Below are positions 60,254 through 64,000 of a stretch of DNA of 64,000 nucleotides, piece after piece; within the stretch, counting starts at the first letter, position 1; each line of letters begins with the position of its first letter. Origin of the DNA: Flavobacterium sp. ENC (GTDB taxonomy: Bacteria > Bacteroidota > Bacteroidia > Flavobacteriales > Flavobacteriaceae); the NCBI RefSeq assembly GCF_020991415.1, contig NZ_JAJMOY010000001.1:124001-188000 (forward strand), given 5' to 3'. Under the pieces are notes generated by a model. The model saw only the letters and a program-made list of their open reading frames with translations, searched no databases and was not told the origin of the DNA. The position numbers and the translations under genes were made by a program.

Positions 60254-61030
60254 TTACCGAACGATTTCTTTTGATAGAAATTCTTCGTAAAATCCTTTCA
60301 GTTTATTGCTTTCGCGAACTACTTCTCCCAAAACAATAATGGCCGGTGAACTTAATTGTTGTTCTTTTACAATTTCTAGAATAGAATCTACTGTTCCAAC
60401 GCCTACTTTTTCTTTGGCAGTTGTTCCGTTTTGAATAATCGCTACAGGTAAATTTCCTTTGTCTTCTTTTTGAAACAGCTCTATAATCTGGCTCAATTTA
60501 TGCATCCCCATCAAAATTACTACTGTCGCAGAGGATTGTGCTGCCAAGGCTACGTCTGAAGATAATTTCCTGTCGGAAGTTGTTCCTGTAATGGCCCAGA
60601 AACTCTCTGAAACACCTCTTTTTGTAATCGAAATCCCCTGACTCGCCTGAACGGCAACTACTGAAGAAATTCCGGGAACTACAACGGTCGGGATTCCGAA
60701 ACTTTCAACAAATTCTATTTCTTCGCTTCCACGCCCGAAAATAAAAGGGTCTCCGCCTTTTAACCGGACCACATTTCCATACGTTAAGGCATTATCAACA
60801 ATCAATTGATTGATCTCATCCTGTGTATAAGCATGGTTTCCTATTTTTTTCCCGACAAAAATCCGGATCGCATTTTTGGGAGCGTGTGCTAATATTTCAT
60901 CATTGGCCAATGCATCGTACAAAACCACATTCGCTTCAGCCAACGCTTTTACAGCTTTTAGCGTAAGTAAATCCGGATCGCCGGGACCTGCACCGACTAA
61001 AGTAACTTTGGGTTTTATGGTCTTAAGCAT
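60254..61030 (-). CDS. cobA: Uroporphyrinogen-III C-methyltransferase
   Basis: The 258-residue SUMT methylates uroporphyrinogen III at C2 and C7 with SAM, the first step toward siroheme. Family signatures are VTLVGAGPGDPDLLTLKA near the start, VRLKGGDPFIFGRGSEE in the middle and IPTVVVPGISS. Its stop-side partner is the siroheme ferrochelatase gene. Its start overlaps the sulfite reductase end by 8 bases, so the two are translationally coupled. The enzyme is also used for B12 biosynthesis, but the neighbours argue for siroheme. Confidence 0.93.
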   Translation of the reverse strand: MLKTIKPKVTLVGAGPGDPDLLTLKAVKALAEANVVLYDALANDEILAHAPKNAIRIFVGKKIGNHAYTQDEINQLIVDNALTYGNVVRLKGGDPFIFGRGSEEIEFVESFGIPTVVVPGISSVVAVQASQGISITKRGVSESFWAITGTTSDRKLSSDVALAAQSSATVVILMGMHKLSQIIELFQKEDKGNLPVAIIQNGTTAKEKVGVGTVDSILEIVKEQQLSSPAIIVLGEVVRESNKLKGFYEEFLSKEIVR

Positions 61031-63113
61031 TTGCTAATTCTTGAGCTCTGTATTTTTCTATAATTGCAAAAAATGCAATTCCTTCCTGAATGTATTGTTT
61101 TGCAAATGCTTCTGAAGGTTCATTTTGATTGATTTGATATACCAATTCCCTGAAAGTTGTTGGCAATCCTATTTTTCCTGTTGCTATAAAAACGGTATCA
61201 AACAAATCTACAATTCCTGCGTGATGGTTTGTTTTTTCGTTTTCTGAAAGCAACAACGCTTTCGCGCCATTTACAAATCCCGCATAAGCATGATAGATTG
61301 CATCTGACCATTTTCCTTCGTCGAATGATTCCTGGGCGAAAGTCAGTTTATCTTTGGCTTCTAATAATAAAGTCGCAACCAAATCTATTACAACTCCGGC
61401 ACATTCTCCTACTCCGACTGCTTTTACGTAGTTGTCTGCATTCCCCCAATCGATGAAATCAGCTTCCGTCAGATTGGTTACATCTGCAAATGGTTTTAAA
61501 ATTTCATAGAAATATTTCTCCCCTTTCAGATCGTAATAATTCAGGAATTTTTCTCCGTTGGCATTTGCATCAAAATCATTTAAAATGGTACGCAATGCAT
61601 CTGGACCTCTTCGGCTTGGAATTTTAATAACTTTGTCAGCAAAGCGTCCTGCTCCGTTTCCTAATCTTCCTCCGCCCAATAAAACCTGTAGGGCCGGCGC
61701 TACCAATTTTCCGGAGTTGATCGACATTCCCTGAAAACCAATTGCTGACATATTGTGCTGTCCGCAGGCATTCATACAGCCACTGATTTTGATTTCAATT
61801 TCACGGTTATTTCGGTACTGCGGGTATTCGGCATTGATTACCTTTTCTAATTCTTCAGCTATACCGGTACTACTTGCAATCCCCAAATTACAAGTATCAG
61901 TACCCGGACAAGCTGTAATATCCGCCGTTGAATTATAGCCTAAATGAACAAAGTCCAGCTTGGCTAATTCCTGATAAAAGAAAGAAAGATTCTCTTCTTT
62001 TACGTGACGGATTACAATATTTTGACGCAATGAAAAACGCAATTCATTCGCAGCGTAATTTTTAATTAAGTCAGCTAACAACCTTGCTTTATCAGTGTAA
62101 AAATCTCCTAATAAAACTTTGATTCCGATCGCATAATAGCCCGCTTGTTTCTGTGCAATTACATTCGATTCTTTCCACGCTTCATAAGCGGCTGTATCTT
62201 CGATTGTAACCTGCGGCACTTCTAATAATGGTTCCGGAATCGGGCCATCAAAAGCTGTTGTGTCAATTTCGTAAGTTTCAAAAGCGATTGCTTTTTTTTC
62301 TTTTTCAACCAAATCAAGGAAAACATCTCTTCCCATTTCTTTGATCAAAAATTTCATACGGGCTTTCATTCTTTTGGCACGCTCGCCGTATCGGTCGAAA
62401 ATACGGATGATACCTTCTGCTGTTGGAATAATCTGGTTTACGGGAACAAACTCTGAAAGCAATTCGGCATGTGCAGGCTGGGAACCTAAACCTCCCCCAA
62501 ACATGATTTTAAATCCTTTTTCACCATTTACAATTTTAGGTATAAATCCTAAATCATGTAAATAACTCAAAGCGGTATCTTCTTCAGAGGATGAGAACGA
62601 AATTTTAAATTTACGTCCCATTTCCTGACAAATTGGATTTCTTAATAAATATTGAAATAAACCATGTGCATAAGGCGAAACGTCAAATGGTTCGTTTACG
62701 TCTACACCGGCGAGTTCGCTTCCGGTAATATTTCTAACCGTGTTACCACAAGCTTCACGTAAGGTGATATCGTCTTTCGCCAGGTTTGCCCACAGTTCCG
62801 GAGTTCTGTCTAAACTTACGTAGTGAATCTGAATGTCCTGACGTGTTGTTATATGCAAACGTCCTGTTGAATATTCATCAGAAACTTTGGTAATTCGCAC
62901 CAATTGTTCGCTCGTTACTTTACCGTAAGGCAATTTAATACGAATCATTTGTACGCCTTCCTGACGTTGTCCGTAGATTCCACGTGCTAAACGAAGACTG
63001 CGAAAACGCTCATCATCAATTTTTCCGCCACGGAATAAGTGAATCTTTTTTTCAAGATCGATAATCTCTTTCTGAACTATCGGATTTTCTATTTCTGTTC
63101 TAAAACTTTCCAT
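61023..63113 (-). CDS. Ferredoxin-type assimilatory sulfite (or nitrite) reductase with helical C-terminal extension
   Basis: The 696-residue protein has two siroheme-[4Fe4S] reductase repeats to residue about 560. The cluster ligands are Cys402 and Cys408 (ACPGTDTC) and Cys446 and Cys450 (SGCMNACGQH). Upstream ferredoxin-like half-domains include GVQMIRIKLPYG and TTRQDIQIHYV. Residues about 585-696 are an extra helical domain (KLTFAQESFDEGKWSDAIYH, then AYAGFVNGAKALLL) of HEPN-like appearance. There is no R-x4-6-H nuclease motif. The cysN and siroheme context favours sulfite over nitrite as the substrate. Sulfite would be reduced to sulfide. Confidence 0.92.
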   Translation of the reverse strand: MESFRTEIENPIVQKEIIDLEKKIHLFRGGKIDDERFRSLRLARGIYGQRQEGVQMIRIKLPYGKVTSEQLVRITKVSDEYSTGRLHITTRQDIQIHYVSLDRTPELWANLAKDDITLREACGNTVRNITGSELAGVDVNEPFDVSPYAHGLFQYLLRNPICQEMGRKFKISFSSSEEDTALSYLHDLGFIPKIVNGEKGFKIMFGGGLGSQPAHAELLSEFVPVNQIIPTAEGIIRIFDRYGERAKRMKARMKFLIKEMGRDVFLDLVEKEKKAIAFETYEIDTTAFDGPIPEPLLEVPQVTIEDTAAYEAWKESNVIAQKQAGYYAIGIKVLLGDFYTDKARLLADLIKNYAANELRFSLRQNIVIRHVKEENLSFFYQELAKLDFVHLGYNSTADITACPGTDTCNLGIASSTGIAEELEKVINAEYPQYRNNREIEIKISGCMNACGQHNMSAIGFQGMSINSGKLVAPALQVLLGGGRLGNGAGRFADKVIKIPSRRGPDALRTILNDFDANANGEKFLNYYDLKGEKYFYEILKPFADVTNLTEADFIDWGNADNYVKAVGVGECAGVVIDLVATLLLEAKDKLTFAQESFDEGKWSDAIYHAYAGFVNGAKALLLSENEKTNHHAGIVDLFDTVFIATGKIGLPTTFRELVYQINQNEPSEAFAKQYIQEGIAFFAIIEKYRAQELANA

Positions 63114-63227
63114 TTCTTTTTAATGCTTTAGGCTTTAAGCAATAAGCTGTAGGCTTTCTTGCGTACCGTGTTATACATTTTTTGCTTAAAGCTTACCGCC
63201 TAAAGCGTATTGCTTACAGCAGTGAAA
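63114..63227. repeat. Word-like repeats between cysN and sulfite reductase (GCTTTAAGC type)
   Basis: GCTTTAGGCTTTAAGCAATA, AGCTGTAGGC and inverted GCTTAAAGC, GCCTAAAGCGTATTGCTTAC make an imperfect fold-back across the 114 bases. No T-run terminator was seen, so readthrough into the reductase gene is possible. Confidence 0.6.
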
Positions 63228-64000
63228 CTATCTAATGAATCCTACTCCTGCTGTGGTGTTTGTCGCTGTATCAATCAGGATAAATGCTCCGTTTGATTTA
63301 TTGTCGTTGTAGGCATCAAAATATAAAGGCTTGCTTAATTTGATCGTTACTTCTCCAATTTCGTTGATTGCTAATTGTGTGGCTTCTTTGGTTCCGGAAT
63401 AGTCCGTCGAGATCGTATTCTTGACACTTTCTACTTTGGCCAAAACGGAGTTGGTATTGTGCTGTACAATATATTTGGTACCGGCAACCAGTTTTTTACT
63501 GTCCATCCAACAGACCGTTGTACTGATTTCTTTTTCAATTTTTGGAAGCTCTGATGATTTTACGATCATATCGCCTCTTGTCACATTGATATCGTTTTCT
63601 AATTCGATAGTAATGGATGAACCTGCAGCGGCTTCATCAAATGTTTTATCGAAAAAGTGAATTTTAGATACTTTTGATTCTGTTAAAGAAGGCAAAACGG
63701 TAACCGCATCTCCTACTTTTATTGAATTTCCGTATAATTTTCCGGCATATCCCCTAAAGTCATGGTATTCCTGTGTCTTAGGACGAATTACGGTCTGAAC
63801 CGGAAAACGGGCTTTTCCGGCTTCAAAAACATCCGAAGAATGCAGTCCTTCTAAATGCTCTAAAACGGTTTGACCTGTGTACCAAGGCATATCTTTAGAC
63901 TGATCCACCACGTTTCCGCCGTTGATGGCGCTTAATGGAATGTAGCTTACATTTTGTTCTTTGAATGTGCTTTTAGCATTCAATGCCTGAAAATCAGCTT
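63228..64000 (-). CDS. cysN: Sulfate adenylyltransferase subunit 1 (CysN), C-terminal part
   Basis: The reading frame stays open to the right edge (residues ADFQALNAK precede the first internal start-like codon), so the gene begins beyond the window. The visible ~257 residues hold the end of the GTPase domain (NVSYIPLSAINGGNVVDQ) and the EF-Tu-like beta domains (VLEHLEGL, FRGYAGKLYG). CysN is the GTPase subunit of ATP sulfurylase and works with CysD to make adenosine phosphosulfate. It is the upstream member of the sulfur-assimilation group. Confidence 0.9.
   Translation of the reverse strand, partial: ADFQALNAKSTFKEQNVSYIPLSAINGGNVVDQSKDMPWYTGQTVLEHLEGLHSSDVFEAGKARFPVQTVIRPKTQEYHDFRGYAGKLYGNSIKVGDAVTVLPSLTESKVSKIHFFDKTFDEAAAGSSITIELENDINVTRGDMIVKSSELPKIEKEISTTVCWMDSKKLVAGTKYIVQHNTNSVLAKVESVKNTISTDYSGTKEATQLAINEIGEVTIKLSKPLYFDAYNDNKSNGAFILIDTATNTTAGVGFIR

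Noticed and set aside
1..64000. tRNA, rRNA, tmRNA, prophage, transposase or biosynthetic gene cluster
   Set aside because: No cloverleaf, rRNA segment, integrase, transposase or assembly-line gene was recognised on either strand by reading.

Overview
The window is AT-rich and reads as chromosome of a Flavobacterium-type member of the Bacteroidota. Gliding-motility genes (gldA, gldD, gldE), a type IX secretion C-terminal signal on a large repeat protein, promoters of the TTG-N19/20-TAnnTTTG type and the absence of Shine-Dalgarno sequences all point the same way. There is no phage, plasmid, insertion sequence, CRISPR array, rRNA or tRNA that I can see. It looks like ordinary core chromosome, with unusually rich repeat content between genes.

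Layout. 1-7 kb: the end of the pyruvate dehydrogenase E2 gene, an M1 aminopeptidase lipoprotein, a small CMD/DUF1348/AraC group, a glycosyltransferase and miaE. 7-17 kb: an AsmA-like protein, an unknown membrane protein, rplU-rpmA, a pair of M16 peptidases and an EamA exporter. 17-24 kb: a heavy-metal-associated (HMA) lipoprotein, a secreted 14-repeat protein, and the mutY-ssb-gldE-gldD block. 24-35 kb: an HU protein, a 30-residue basic microprotein, RNase G/E, and the alpha-2-macroglobulin/PBP1C pair. 35-41.5 kb: a possible SUKH-like protein, tadA, a TonB-domain protein, dxs, a DUF3078 protein and dGTPase. 41.7-52 kb: an Lrp regulator divergent from metE, a beta-barrel protein, gldA, a DoxX-like protein, an AraC-type regulator, a PLP decarboxylase, a dicarboxylate symporter and a methyltransferase. 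52-64 kb: a sulfur and one-carbon block on the minus strand. It holds metF, a two-gene split metH behind a SAM-I riboswitch, then a ferredoxin-NADP reductase-like gene, siroheme genes, an assimilatory sulfite reductase and the end of cysN.

The last 12 kb form one functional theme. CysN activates sulfate. The siroheme synthesis genes make the cofactor for the sulfite reductase. The TrxR-like flavoprotein probably supplies its electrons. MetF and split MetH use the reduced sulfur and methyl groups for methionine. A SAM-I aptamer with its own promoter and a hairpin before the start codon reports SAM level to metH-metF. MetE, the B12-independent enzyme, sits 8 kb away beside an Lrp-family gene and carries a palindrome over its predicted transcription start.

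Most notable outside the genes: two tandem copies of the pbpC 3' end, each alternating with a palindromic element and each keeping a short open frame; a 156-bp tandem array between the two metH genes; and many intergenic gaps filled with short word-like direct and inverted repeats. I found no convincing wholly new multi-gene system. The best leads are the microprotein after HU, the helical HEPN-like tail on sulfite reductase and the pbpC tail copies.
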